Below, in pieces: positions 1 to 12,952 of a stretch of DNA of 64,000 nt. Under the pieces are notes generated by a model. The model was not told the DNA's origin and searched no databases. It was given only the letters and a program-made list of their open reading frames with translations. Position 1 is the first letter of the stretch. Every line of letters begins with the position of its first letter. Location: NCBI GenBank assembly GCA_028554755.1, contig JAPTOF010000016.1, positions 6,175,001 through 6,239,000 on the forward strand. Reading direction: 5' to 3'. Both the position numbers and the translations under genes were made by a program. The stretch is from Cordia subcordata (lineage: Eukaryota > Streptophyta > Magnoliopsida > Boraginales > Cordiaceae).

Positions 1-1357
1 TTTTTCCCTCAACCAACAGTTAGGATCTCAAGGTTTTCATCAACCAGGCGTCTTATGGTGGTCGCGCCAGTCTGACAATGCCCTTGTCAAATGTTTCTGC
101 CATCAATAAGATTGAATTAGCAATGCACTCAGGTTATAATGCAGTTAAAAACACATTTTGGTGTAGATGTACTAGAGATGTTTCTCACACCATAGTCATC
201 AGGAGTGAATAAGTATCATTTCTCTAGGGAATTTGCAAGTGAAAGAAACACGAGAAGCATCCAACAGCAGGAAAGGAAAAAGATTCTTGTAGAAAAGCAG
301 ATAATAGTGCATTTAACCTTTAAAAGTAGAAGAAAGAGTATTCAAGATTACACTTTAGAATTTTCTTTTGGCTCTAAACTAGCAGACTACTCTTCAAATA
401 GACAATTATCTATCTTGGTTTTAAAGTCTTAGTAAGATGAAGCACAAGTTGAGGTTAATCATATTGAACGCCGTCCTATACTTGGTAAGGATTAAATCAG
501 AGACAATACGTCCCATGAATGTAGCAGTGTCTGGTGCATACCAACCATCCCAGTAATTTGGGACATGAACGAAAGAACTAGACTAATCAACCAAATAATT
601 CGACAATATCTCTTACATTCTGAAACAAGTCAGAAAAGTATGACCTTTAGAATAGGAGAAGCATAGAGTCATTTAGATCTTATACAGACTATTAATAATC
701 AAATAGAGAGTTTAGCTGACTGATCAAACTAAAGCTATCATCAGACAGAATGAGTAATTTCTTAAATGGAAAAATGCAGTAGGCTGCTGGATTTGTAAAG
801 CATATCATGAACAGCATCACCGGTATCCCATATCGGGAGGCATTCCGCTTACGCAAAAGGTAGTATGTCAGATGATTGTTTAAAACATTGCAGACATGGT
901 AGGAGGATGACCGCGAGCAATATCAAACAATAAGTAATTGTCTACATTTCCCAGATCATGAGAAAGGCCAATCCTTGCAGCTAACATAAGCTGCATAAGA
1001 AACTAAATCTAATCTTATGCAAGAGGAGAAACAATATGCTTTCCTCATAAATATTATTCATTTCAATCCAATTAAAATTGAAATAAAAATTTGTTACAAC
1101 AATCTCTTCCATCCTGCAACTTCTTTTCATTGGCTTGTCTTTACAAGAAAGAAGCTATTCTGCCAAAAACTTAATAACTCTTAAATGGTAGCACTTCTCA
1201 TATTTAGACCAATACCACGCTCTTCCCAGCCAAGAGCCTAAAAATCTTCTTAAAAAGCAATGAAACAAGAACTCAAAAATTAAAAGAAAGAATTTCCTCT
1301 TCCTTAAAAAGAATAAAATCCTACATATTTCGAGTCTAGAAAGGGAAAAAGAGAAGG
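1..1357. other. 3' flank of the DUF659 gene, no gene seen
   Basis: AT-rich sequence with only short scattered open frames and no recognisable protein, RNA or transposon. The last few hundred bases next to the stop codon at 1358 probably hold the 3' UTR of the minus-strand DUF659 gene, but no poly(A) signal stands out enough to set its end. Confidence 0.5.
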
Positions 1358-3779
1358 TTACACAGAGGATGCATCAACAAAAACCTCGTTGAGCACATCA
1401 TCCTCACCGTTTGCCAAGGCGAAGAGCTCTGCATCCTTATCTTCATCAGTGGAATAATCTCGCCTTTCAAGCTTCGAATGAGCAGCAATAAATACCAATT
1501 TCTGAGCCCTGTCCATGGTCGCCCTCGAATGAGATTGAGCACTCACCCATCTCAATAAAGACCAGTTGCATTTGAATCCACATGAAGTAGCTTGAAGGAA
1601 AATAAGCCTCACAGCAACCTTCCCAAGTGACTTGAACTCTGTAAGGTATGTTTCCCACACGAGCCGACTACTCTGTGGATTGGCAATTTTCATCTTCCCT
1701 GTATTCGGATCCCTCTGCTTCAACTGCACAGCTTGAGCATATACAGGATCAAGCCCTTCTGTTCTCCATTTCATTAGTTCCATCAATGCGATAGGTGCCT
1801 CATCCCTCGAAACAAGCCTTGTTATGAGCTTGTCAACATCCTTCTCCTGCTCAGGAGTCAAGCATTTGAATGGTGGTAAGTACTTGCCACTAGAGTCCCT
1901 AACCAAATACAATGGATCAAGTATAAATGCAGCCGCCCAAGCCGGATGATAATTCTTGTTGAATCTCCTGTCAATCACCTTCTCCACAGGCCCTTCGGGA
2001 ATGTGAAACTTAGAACACCACTCCCTCACTTTGACCCTCAGTTCTTCCCAGAGAGGAAGGCATTGCCCGACTCGCGGCTTCTCTGTCTCAATTTCCTGAG
2101 CCATTGACTTGATCAGTTTCACAACAGAACGAACTGCTTCCAACTCATTCCAAAAGTGCGGATTCCTCAACATCTCTTCAATATCTCTGGCAAGCGGTTC
2201 CTCCATCGACACAAGCTTATACGATTCATCCAGCAATACTAACTGAAGCGCCCTCGCAGAGCCTAGTATGTCATCCACCATATTGTGCACAGCGCCATAA
2301 TCTGACCACTCGTAACCACGCAATGGTACCCTCAGCAGCCCGGCGTGCCCATACTCCTGTAATTGATACTTGTGAAAACTATGCCGAACAGGGGACTTGT
2401 TGTTGACAAAATTCGCAAGCTTTAGGCAATTCTCGGTCACATTCTTGAATAAAGGAAGCTCCTTGCTGAAGTCCTTAAGCAAATTAATGAACCCTTGGTA
2501 CTGGCAAGAGAGATTGACCATCCAATGATGTTGACTCTCCAAGCTCCTCAATGCCTTGGCCTTAAACTTGTCAGCAACTATACCTACACATTGTTGCACA
2601 CTATTTCCACAAATATCAGTAATAGTTTCCCACAACACTTCCTCTGCGTACTTGGAAGGCACGTAGCCACTAGTAAACACTGCCCTCCTAAACACACTAG
2701 TCCCATTGGGAAGATTCACTGCCAAATTCACCAAATTCTCTTCCCCAACATGACCATGACCGTTTTTTTTCGCCTTCCAACCATCAGATGCAACCTGAAA
2801 AAACATAGCATCTCGGATTTTCGCCTCGGATTCAGCCTTGGCCTCCTCATACTTAGCATCTAACCTAGACCCTACCATCTCCTTCCTTGAAATACCACCA
2901 GGCAACCCCACCTGATCAAGAAACGCCTTGAATTTCGGATGCTCAAGGCTCGAAAATGTCACCGAACCGCAACATTCATACACCCAATCAGCTAAACAAT
3001 CAAGTGCAGAATCAATCTGAGCCTTACTTAATGTCACACTATGTGAAGCTTTTGGACTCTTCAGCTTCTTAACACTATCTTCCAACATTGCTAATGCACC
3101 TAAGTCTTGCTTCCCTCCTGATAGCATCACGTGATGCTGCTGCCCATACAAACCACCGCCGCCGCCGCCACTAGCAGTAGTATTAGTGACACCAGTGGCA
3201 CTAGTACCAGTACCGGCAACAACAGTAGTGGCAAGTGAAACAGCAGGCGCATTATAAGCAAGCTCAACAGCAAATCTTGATGGGTCAACAACAGCAGCCA
3301 CTGGAGTAACATGTTGGTATGAAACAGACACGCTATTCCCACCAGCAGAAGCGCTACTACTTCTCTTCCTGTGATTCCTTTGCTGCTGCTGATGCTGGTG
3401 GGGTTGTGGTGATTGTTGTGAAGCAGCTGTTGCTGCTGCTGATGAAGCAACTGAAACAGCAGAGATGGGCTTAGCGACGGAGTTAAAATTCGGACAAGTC
3501 CCACGTTTGAGATGCTCAGAAGCGGTTCTTGATGGGTTAGAAGCCGAGAAAACGGCGTCGCACAGCGAGCAACGAAGCTTCACGGCCTTAGCAAAACCCG
3601 TATCTGTGTTGTGCACTAATATAGGCTCGAGGTGTTGCCAGTACCATGCGCCTTTGCCTTTTATAGCTTTGGTTCTCACCATTACAAGACCTTCGTACCT
3701 TTTATGCACTGCTTTTGCAGTTAACTCTTCTGCTGATAGCTGCACTTGCTGTGACGCTGCTGTTGACTCCACCACGCCC

Positions 3780-3816
<37 letters not shown>

Positions 3817-3877
3817 GCTGTTGTTGTTGTTGTGTTGTTGTCGTAGTAGTAGTTGCACTTGTGTTTGGTGCAGCCAT
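1358..3877 (-). CDS. BED-finger / DUF659 protein, domesticated hAT-like
   Basis: Single-exon gene for 839 residues, start ATG at 3877 and stop TAA at 1358. The frame stays open a further 39 codons upstream but without an ATG, so MAAPNTS is the natural start. In order: a Thr run and about 18 Gln (residues ~9-33); a low-complexity stretch; a BED-like zinc finger near residues 95-130 (CSLC, then HLKRGTC) preceded by the motif GAWYWQHLEPI; a Ser/Gln/Ala/Gly-rich linker; a DUF659 region (begins near VTLSKAQIDSALDCLADWVYE, includes FFQVASDGWKAKK); and a C-terminal hAT-like region (NYHPAWAAAFILDPLYL) ending in an acidic tail. This layout and length fit the conserved single-copy plant proteins related to Arabidopsis AT1G12380/AT1G62870, from recall. 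The frame is intact and no terminal inverted repeats are seen, so I read it as a host nuclear gene descended from a hAT transposase rather than a live element. Its molecular function is not established. Confidence 0.88.
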
Positions 3878-4320
3878 TTTTATGCTGATGCTGTGATGAT
3901 AACTTCTTTTAGTACAAATGGCCTCAACAGTGTTTTCCTCTTTCCCCTTTAGGTAATGGAGCTTGGTGCCACGCTGGCATTTAGCCGCCGGCACATGGTG
4001 GACACCAGCGAGGCTTTCCGGTTAGTGGGGGTGGTGGGTTCCGAGTTATGAAGACTAGTAACAATGGTGGTGTGTGTATGTGCGTGTGAAGAAATTTCAA
4101 GAACTGGAGAGAGAAAGAGAAAGAGAGAGAGAGAGAGATGGTGAAATGGGTTGATTGAAAAGAGAAAAATGGTGGGTTGTTTCTTCAAGTTAATTCCGCT
4201 GTGTGTGTGTTTTTGTGTGTGTGTGTTTGTAGGGAAGTTTCTGAGAGTTTTGTGAGTCAAGAATGGAGAGAGAGAGAGAGAAAGAGAGAGACAGAGAGAG
4301 AAAGACCATGGTGAAGGAGT
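3878..4320 (-). promoter_or_regulatory. CT-rich 5' leader/promoter of the DUF659 gene
   Basis: Read on the minus strand, the region upstream of the ATG holds several pyrimidine (TC)n tracts (plus-strand GA runs near 4108-4140 and 4264-4305) and an AC/CA-rich stretch near 4200-4235. Pyrimidine patches of this kind are common around plant transcription starts. No clear TATA box was seen, so the start site is not placed. Confidence 0.45.
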
Positions 4321-7172
4321 TGAGCTGGAAATATTAAGGGGTGAAATGTAATGATTAACACGCGCCTGTAATTTTTACTGTTAAATGTAAGACATGACAC
4401 AAGGTTTTAATTAAATTTCTAATGTCTCAACTGCTTTTTCATTAATAAGACATTAATTCGAAGGAAGCTTACGACAGCCATTATTTATTCTTATTTATTT
4501 ATTATATTTCTTTTCCCTTTCCGGGCGCACGGTATTTCTATATCTAGTTTATTCCCTGCTTTGCTATTTAAGGTCTTGGATTGTTTTTTTATAAGAATAA
4601 TTTTTTTTAAAATTTTTTTAAAAAATAATATTTTTTTAAAAAATAGTGACTTTTAAAAAAATTAAAATTGAATTTTTTTAAAGTTTTAACTTTTTAAAAT
4701 TTAATCAAAATAATTATTGTAAAAAATGCATGCTATTTCTAGGGAAAAAACTTTTTTTTTATATATAAAAAAGCCATTTCAATCAAATCCTTAACTTATC
4801 CAATGATAATCGGGTTTCACTAAAATTTCGATGGTCAAACATCGATAGCAAAGTTTTTTTTGTGTAAAAAAAAGAAAGAACAATAATTTTCCCCGCCTTT
4901 ATCACAAACTCGAAGCATATATTATAGTCTTCATTATTTTTATATTACTATTGATTATTTATGCCCAAATTTTGTACTAAAATCTAAAGGAATATTCTTA
5001 GAGATTGAGAATAAATTATTATATTACTTCCTTTCTAAGTTTAAAGAGCTAAAAAAGACATCTCGATTTAAAAAATAAAGACTCCCTAAAAACTGAATTA
5101 ATAATTGTCAATTTTCCTCACTACTCAGCACTCACCCAACATATCGAGTTAAAAAGATAGGAGTTTGTAAATGATTAAAGGAAAAAAACAAAAAAGTCAT
5201 TTTGTTTTATCCCTATCTAAGCAATTAAGCAAGCAGGACATCATAAATGCTCAATTATAAATCCATGGTGCTTTTCTATCTAAACAAATTGTTTGTCAGA
5301 TGAAAGTATTCTTTTGTTTATTTTGACATTTCTTTGTCTAATCTTTTTCTTTCCACAGTGCGAGGTAGGTCAAGCAGAGCCCTTTTATGTTTGTTTGTTT
5401 CTTCCTTTTTCCACTCTTGCAGATTTTTTTTTTTTTAAAAAGAAATTCTTCGTTCAATTTTTTTTATCATAACTTATTGGTTTCTTCATGTGCTCTAATA
5501 GACAAACAAGGAGGTCAGAGGGGCAATATAGGAATTTTTGGTCTTCCACCACACAAGTTGATAGTTTTTTTTTTTCTTTAGGGACCAGGTTGACCGAAGT
5601 CAACTGCAAAGAAAATGCCTGCAAAAAGTTGCACCAAATCCTTCTGCAATCAGCCCATAAATTTTCAAAAGCTACCGGAGTTGGTGACACATATATATAA
5701 ATATAAAATAATATATATATAAATATAAATATATATATATATATTGTATATAAATAATTGAGAGGGTAATATGGTCTTTTGATTCACACACATATAAGTG
5801 GCCATCAAGACAACATCATCCAGACACGAGCAAAGGAACCATAGACTATGGCGAACAAGGGTCAATCTTCCGGCCCATGGTTCCCCATGATTACTTCTAA
5901 AATGTTGTCGTGGAATTGTCCATTTATTGTTGTTTAATATTTCAACTTCGAAATTTATATTTTCTTATCATAAATATTACGATAAATTTGGAACGTGTTC
6001 TTGTAGATTGAACTAAAGGTCATTTGAATTGACTTTTTTTTAGAAATACATTTTTAATTATTTTTGAAAAAATATTTTATTACGAAACTGAAGAGGAGTT
6101 GTATTTGAATTTTTTTCATAGTTTTATCTTTTTTAAAAGTCAAATCAAATAGTTATTGCAAAAAGAATGTACTATTTTCAGAAAAAAATTATTTTTTTAA
6201 AAGAAAAAATTATTTAAAAAAAAAAAACTAATCCAAATAGGCCCTTGGAGCGTACATAAGAACAGGCTATTATATATTACAAAATTTATAATTTTAAAGT
6301 AAAACTGATATCTGTTTAAAGTAAATTCTTTTTCATCTCAAAAAACAAAGTGAAACCGAGAATATCTTTTGTGGAGTAAATAATTAGACTAACCCAAGCA
6401 TCTCTTTTGTTGGGTGAGCAATTCTTTTTCATGGCCTTTTACCTCTAAGCGAGTAATGCATTCAAATGGAAAGCAATAACATGCATTATAAGCAAGGTCT
6501 TTTAGCTAAAAAAGGCAAAGGTGCTTTAGGATTTCAAGTTGTACACTTGAAACATGTGCAAGGCGGGTGGTGTATACAAGAATCACTCCATCATCTGTAG
6601 ATAAGAAATAACTATTATCTAATTAATAAAAGTGATACATAACATTATTCTGTCAAATATTACCCTATAATCTTGCTACTATTCAAGTCTCCACTTTCGT
6701 TAGTAAAAGATGCACATATTATTAATATTTTCTTTTTTTTTGATAAAACGTAACTGATGAAACCTAACCACTAATTAGCGAAGCATAATCATCGATTTAA
6801 AAATCCTAGATGTAAAAGTACGTTAACTTAAGGCAGCAAATATAATTCGAATCCAATCATGAATAGTATTCTCCTTCTACTCTTACTAAATATGATGGCT
6901 TTGGAGATGAAATACATAAAATCGTTAAATTTACAATAATTCAAGTGAATAACAAAACGAGGGGGTCGAGAAAGAGAGAGAGAAAAAAAAAAAAAAAGGA
7001 GAAAGGGGGGTGGGGGCACATTTTTACCCTCAAGTGGTTACCATCATGGAGATTCCTAGAGATAATTATTGTGGTATTGCTGTTGTTCATAGTAACTTCT
7101 ATCACTCATTTTATCTCCTCAACTACTATCAATTACTGAACAATGACTTGAACACTCATTGAGCTGATTTCA

Positions 7173-7196
7173 ATATATATATATATATATATATAA

Positions 7197-7246
<50 letters not shown>
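7173..7246. repeat. compound (AT)n-(AC)n-(AT)n microsatellite
   Basis: An AT dinucleotide run passes into ACACAC repeats and back into an AT run. It is a simple length-variable marker with no coding role. Confidence 0.9.
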
Positions 7247-7251
<5 letters not shown>

Positions 7252-8784
7252 TTGCAGCATACTAGGATATCGAAGCTCAAAACACATCGTATTTTCCGGG
7301 TGACATTAACCATGTTGATGGAACTTTCTTGCTCAGAAATAGATCACTGAAACAAGTCTCCTGCTTGGAAACAGATTAACAATAAAGGAGATATCTCAAT
7401 GAAGTCTTTGATATTGACAAAATGCTATTTTCATGGTTGTCCATATCAGCTTTTATTACTTCATTCACTTATTTTTGTTTCTTTTTCACACGCCACAAAG
7501 AACTCATCATCTCGTTAAATTTATTCTAAAATTATAAATGTTGTGATATAGACGAACATCTAGTATTTGAATATAATATCAACGATAGTTCAAGTATACT
7601 AAGATTTTCAATTTAAAGGAATTTTCTTATTTGATGGGCACAGTGAAAAGTCTTAACATGATGGTGACTTGGTAGTCACCAGAGCACAAAAAGATCTTTG
7701 AGCGCAAAATCTTATATTAACCACTTTCTGATTATGTTTTTATGTGAATTTGGCTTAACTTGAAGAGATCTTTTGAAAGAGCACCATAAGCCATATAAAA
7801 CTGTTAAAAGTTTATTTTTGAAACAAGTGAAAAGGCGTATTACCTCCATTTGGATTAATTATCAGTATATTTTATTATAATTATATTATCAGTATATTGT
7901 ATTATCTCAATTATATAGAATATTTTTATGACCTCTATCATACAAATATTTTATTATAATCGAATTATCAGTTTTCGCTATGACTTTCACACGGCTCATC
8001 TTTTCTTCAATTAGAGTAAGCAATTTTCAAAAGGAAAAGAAAGCATTTCTAGAGGAAAATATTTTAGCACTGAAATGTGAAAGCATTTTCTTCTTAGCAA
8101 GGGTGTTTAACATTTTAACATAATGGGAGACCATATAAGATAGAAAGTTGAAGCATCGGAAATCCAAGAACTTAATTGTATGGACATTAAAATACAGAAT
8201 TTCTAATCCGTTGTCCATAAGCACATCATGTATAGACCACCCTAGAATCTTACGGTATAAAGTATTAAAATTCTCAAAGTTGACTAGAAAAACAGAACTA
8301 ATGTTGGTATAATTGACTAGAAATTAGAAAATTGAATGCTATATAATTAAGAATTTTAAATTTTTCTCTTGTTTTGCACATTAGTCTTGGAGTAATATTG
8401 AAAATAAGAAGACTAGGAGGCCTAGGCCATGTGTATGGTCAGGATTGAGATGACAACATTCTTCCAAGATGCTCCTAAAAAGAAGGCTATAAAGTCTAAG
8501 AAATAATGAGAAAAGTTCATCAGTAATTCTCTCCTTTTAAAAAGTAGAAAAGGAATGGGCCATTGATGAGTGAGCAAAAACATGGTGAAAGCTGAAAATT
8601 GTATAAAAGATTGTGACATGTGGATTGTTACAACTTAAATTTTGAGACAATACTATTTGATGTACTCTTTGTCATTTTACTTCCACCTGGAGATCACTAA
8701 ATCTTGACCTCATTCGATAATTGTAATACAGCTGATCAAATGATACCCTTCTAACTATTCACTCCATTTTACTTTGTTTTACCC

Positions 8785-8787
<3 letters not shown>

Positions 8788-8829
<42 letters not shown>
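8788..8829. repeat. (AT)n microsatellite
   Basis: Uninterrupted AT dinucleotide run of about 20 units. Confidence 0.9.
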
Positions 8830-8832
<3 letters not shown>

Positions 8833-10871
8833 AGGTATGATTAGTGTTACGACTTTCCATATCGATTCTTTTGTAAGATTCGTATGCATTTTACAACAGT
8901 TTAGTTCATTATTACTGTTATAACAAGTTTAAGCATTTTGAATATCAATGTGATGGCATGTAAGTATTCTTGGTACATGGTAGCAAACTAGTAGTTTGGT
9001 TTGCTCATTACAATTACATAGAATAATAGTTTGGTTTGGGTCATTATAATTACATAGAAATTCTAAAATATAACCGTGTTCAGGATAAAATTCAAAACTT
9101 TTAGTCATCTTTCTTTGTTACGGATCATTTTAGGGACGGATCTATATTAATTTCGACACTACAAGTCAGTGAGAGTAATTTCTCAATGTATATTCAAAAT
9201 CTGTAGGTTAAGCATTTCTCTTTTTTTTTTGTTTCTTTTTTTTTTTTTGAATGGGGGACACGTATTTTTCTGTTGATACTACCTATGATTGTATGTGTCC
9301 ACCAAACTAAATTGGAATCCTAAGTTTAGGCATTAAATTCAGAAAACATTAAATTAAAAGGTACAGAAGAAAATGCTATCACCAAGAATGCCTTTTTATC
9401 TAGCAAACCCCACTCCCCACCCTCATCCCCCAAAAAGAAAAAAAAAGTTTGTTTTTTTCTGTGGCTAACAATTTTTGTAATTTCTTTTGGATCAAGAAAG
9501 TAAACCAAATATAATTTCACTAATATTTATAATCTACATTATGAGAACAACGTTATAAATTTACCAATTGAAAGTGTGATCATTTGGTGGTCAGAACTCG
9601 TTTAATTTTTTTGAATTTCACTAGTTCAATTTTTGTCCAAAAAATAAAACTATGGCGTGATATAAATTGAACATGAGCTTCTCTAGCTCATTGGTCCTTG
9701 GACTAGTTATAGGCTCATAGCCTACGTCAATAGCGTACCCTCCCTTTGTTACCATTTATACTCTTATAATGGATTCATTTTATTACTAGAATTTGCATTC
9801 CCTTTTATAATTTTGTTTTTAGGCTCATTGTACTAATTCGAGAGATGCCATACATATTAACTTTTTACATACAAAACATAATGCAATTGGTAGTGATTTT
9901 TTTTTAAATAAGCCGTAAAATAAAATTTCAATCATCTCATAATATTATAATATTATAAGATGTTTTTGCGTTCTGTACATTCTTGTTTTTTTCTTCTAAG
10001 AACTAATTGTATGTATTTAATGTCTTGAATTAGTTACTAGAAAAATGCAAACAATTGATTTGGACCCAAATTAATTGTTTATGTAGAAGGACAAGCATGG
10101 GCTATGCATAATTGAAATCGTCCTTGCTAACATCTATCTGTCACACACTCGTATACTTCGTGTTTCTTTCTTCTCTTTGGCTAATACTATCGGCTTCACT
10201 GTCATTAATATGACCTTCTAAATTTAATGAAGTTGGTAAAAGGAAAAAAAAAAAAAAAGAAGAAGAAGAAGAAGAGTAGAGGTTAGTGAATTATTAAGCA
10301 ACACATTTCAAAAGCCATCAACTTTAACACTTGTAACTGCCCAACCAAAAAGCCAAAGTCATAAAAGTCGCCCCCACAACCAAACCCAACACCCCCACCC
10401 CACCCAAAAAAAAAAAAAAAAAAGAACCACCCCTTTAAAAGAGCGACTTTTGTTGCCCAAAGTAATATATATCATTGTCTTTTGTATGATAAGGATTGTT
10501 ATATTAAATACTAAGTTAATTTATTTATTTGTAAAGTAAATAGGGAGTCTAGGGTTCAAAGACGCAAGGTCAAATGAAGCTAATAATATTGTTCGGATTT
10601 TAACTCACTCTCTGAAATATACCACCCATGTGGCCAAACTTAAAAGAAAAATAAAGTTATCTTTGTATGACGGTAAAATATCACTTTAATAGTATATAGT
10701 TACTCAATTTTGAAACCGAAAAATTCCAAGAAAAGAAAAAGATCTATCATCTCTTTGACAAGTAGAAGAAAAGTTTTAACAAGCATTGGTATATACACCA
10801 CCACATACACACAAATGATCGATTTGCTCAAGGTTTGGGTGTGGGGGCCTTAGTTTTTGCTTAGCATTGAT

Positions 10872-10974
10872 CTTTGGTATTAGGGGTAGTTTTAAGTGAT
10901 TAAAACTACTTCTCCTCGTGAATGAGATCTTGGGTTTGAATCCCGTAAAGGTGGAGGATTTGTAAAAAAAAAAA
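10872..10974 (+). mobile_element. short SINE-like element with poly-A tail
   Basis: About 100 bp, ending in a run of A, bounded by a direct repeat AGCATTGAT at 10863-10871 and 10975-10983. It contains a box-B-like promoter motif GGTTTGAATCC at 10933-10943, as in tRNA-derived SINEs. Target duplication, A tail and pol III box together support a SINE. The short length and weak box A suggest 5' truncation or a divergent head. Confidence 0.62.
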
Positions 10975-10983
10975 AGCATTGAT

Positions 10984-12354
10984 GATTATGAGTAGTTTAT
11001 ACTTGTCCATCGATAAATTAGGCCGTGGTCCATGGATCAAGCGAATGCGTTCACTAGTCGACTTCAGAAAATGGTAAGAGTTGAAGGTTTTTAGACATGG
11101 CAAAACGGTAGCAAATAAAGTTGGACCTCAGATGGGTCTGCATCTCTTATTAGTTGTAACAATAGTACGATGACAACATCAAATTTTTGTGAAATGTGTA
11201 TGCTTGTGAAAAAGAAACCATTCATTGATATGATAAGCCCATGCTCTGTACTGCCAAGAATAAAAGTTTGCAATTAATTACTTCTCGGCCTTTTGCAGTA
11301 ATTTAGAGCCATTAGCTAGGCTATTCTAGCTCAATTATGTTTGAGCTTAAATAGCAATAGAGGAAAATTGAAAAATAGAATAAATTTAGAGTAGGAGAAA
11401 AAGTAATTATTTTCGTCGATGTCATTGAGGAGGAAGACGGCATTTTATTTTAATTCGTATGAAATACTCTAATGGGGTAAAATCTCAACCAATTTTTCTT
11501 TTATCATTTGAAAGTTTCTTTTTTCAATTAATGAAAAGAAATAAAAAGGAAGAAATTTTCGAACGAATAATAGGTTTTTGCAAGTTACTAAAAAGAGGAA
11601 TCCAAATGCATTTTTCCTGGTAAGCCAATTGACAAGGTTGTTTTTTATTCTTCTTACAAGTGAGAAAGACACTTATGGAGTGGACTTAGTTTGGACTTTA
11701 ATTGGTTGTATTATCTAATTTATTTGTGAGGTCTATGAATAACGAAATCACATCATCTATTTGTAGAATGGGTAGAAAAGAATTAACGTTTAAGGGACTT
11801 TGTAGGCCAAACAACTCATTCATTCCCATCAAATGATCCAAAGGTGAAAGGACAACCAAAAGAAGAAGAAGAAGAAGAGTAGGGGTGTATATAAAATTTT
11901 AAAAATTGCAAAAATTATTTTGATCAAATCGAATCGGTCATAAACCAATGATTTTCAAATGATTTGATTGGTCATGGTTTTATTTTTCAAAAATCAAAAC
12001 AGGTAGTTTGGTTTCGATTTTAGAAGCAAAAATCGCAATTCAAATCGAACAACCCAGTTATATACATATATATGATGTATGTATATGCCCATGACAATCA
12101 TTGCATGTAATACTATATAAGACAAGATGACTTTACATTTTGACAAGATTTGTGATTTGCATAATTTCTTCTAACCCATAATATGCAAAGAATTCATGCA
12201 TTTAGCTCTTTGAGCAGTTTTAGTTTTACAAAATTATAAATTTCCGAAAATGATTTGATTAGCAAAATAATAGAAGAAGAAAAACGGAAAAAGAACAACC
12301 CAAATAATAAGGAGGGGCCGAGGGGCAAAGTGAAAAAAATGGACAACGGAAAAG
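10984..12354. other. spacer upstream of tRNA-Lys
   Basis: AT-rich sequence with a short AAG run near 11861-11877. No gene recognised. Confidence 0.5.
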
Positions 12355-12427
12355 CGCCCACCGTGGGGCTCGAACCCACGACCACAAGGTTAAGAGCCTT
12401 GCGCTCTACCGACTGAGCTAGACGGGC
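12355..12427 (-). tRNA. tRNA-Lys (CTT anticodon)
   Basis: The minus strand folds as a 73 nt intronless cloverleaf. The 7 bp acceptor stem pairs GCCCGTC with GGTGGGC, followed by discriminator G. The D arm is TAGCTCAGTCGGTAGAGC, the anticodon arm carries CTCTTAA (anticodon CTT), and the T arm is GTGGG-TTCGAGC-CCCAC with a normal box B. A TTTT pol III terminator follows within a few bases. Sequence and structure match nuclear plant elongator tRNA-Lys(CTT), which decodes AAG. Confidence 0.96.
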
Positions 12428-12952
12428 TCACTATTTGTATCCTTATCTACATTTTAATTAGTGCTATACTCAGCAGCACCTAGCTGAGAGCAGAGTCTTC
12501 ATCTCTATACAAAACTGTGAGAGAGAATCCAAATCTACTTGAATGAACCCTTCAGTAATGAATTTTAGATTTTGTCTATGGTCTCCAAAAAGGTAAAAGG
12601 AATAAAGATGAACCGCAAAGGAAAAGTGGAGAATTTAATGTTCAGTAAAGTACCAAAGCAAGAAGACAACATTTTCCAATTATCAATCAACTAAAGGCCC
12701 CAGGCCAAAATTTGTTTCTTAATCACAAGCCATGAAACTTGGTTTACATGAATTCTTATTTGGACAGAGTTCAGCCCCAACCCTTAGCACTAAAAACCAG
12801 CTAAAACTGCCCAACATGTCATCAAAATGCCAATAGACTTAACATCTACCAAAAACTGGTACACTTTTCTAATCTGCCATTGTAAGATCATCAGACAAGA
12901 ACAACTTAGACTCTGAGATCCCAGGAGATGTCATTTTAAGTGAAGGCTAGAA

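Larger units (their letters stand above)
4321..10862. other. gene-poor AT-rich spacer
   Basis: No protein of recognisable family is encoded; the open frames are short and low in complexity. It holds poly-A/T runs, a TA-rich tract near 5695-5755, two larger microsatellites listed separately, and an AT-rich repeat near 6010-6245 that ends in a sequence like other MITE-like repeats here (compare 28769-28983). Nothing else stands out. Confidence 0.6.

Noticed and set aside
1358..3877. Calling the DUF659 gene an active hAT transposon
   Set aside because: No inverted ends or 8 bp duplication were found, and the protein follows a conserved host family.
3465..3896. Plus-strand frame with a poly-Cys run
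   Set aside because: Antisense shadow of the Gln and Thr codon runs in the DUF659 gene.
11281..11300. CTTCTCGGCCTTTTG resembles the start of U2 snRNA
   Set aside because: Only about 15 bases match. The following sequence does not continue as U2, and no snRNA promoter elements were seen.
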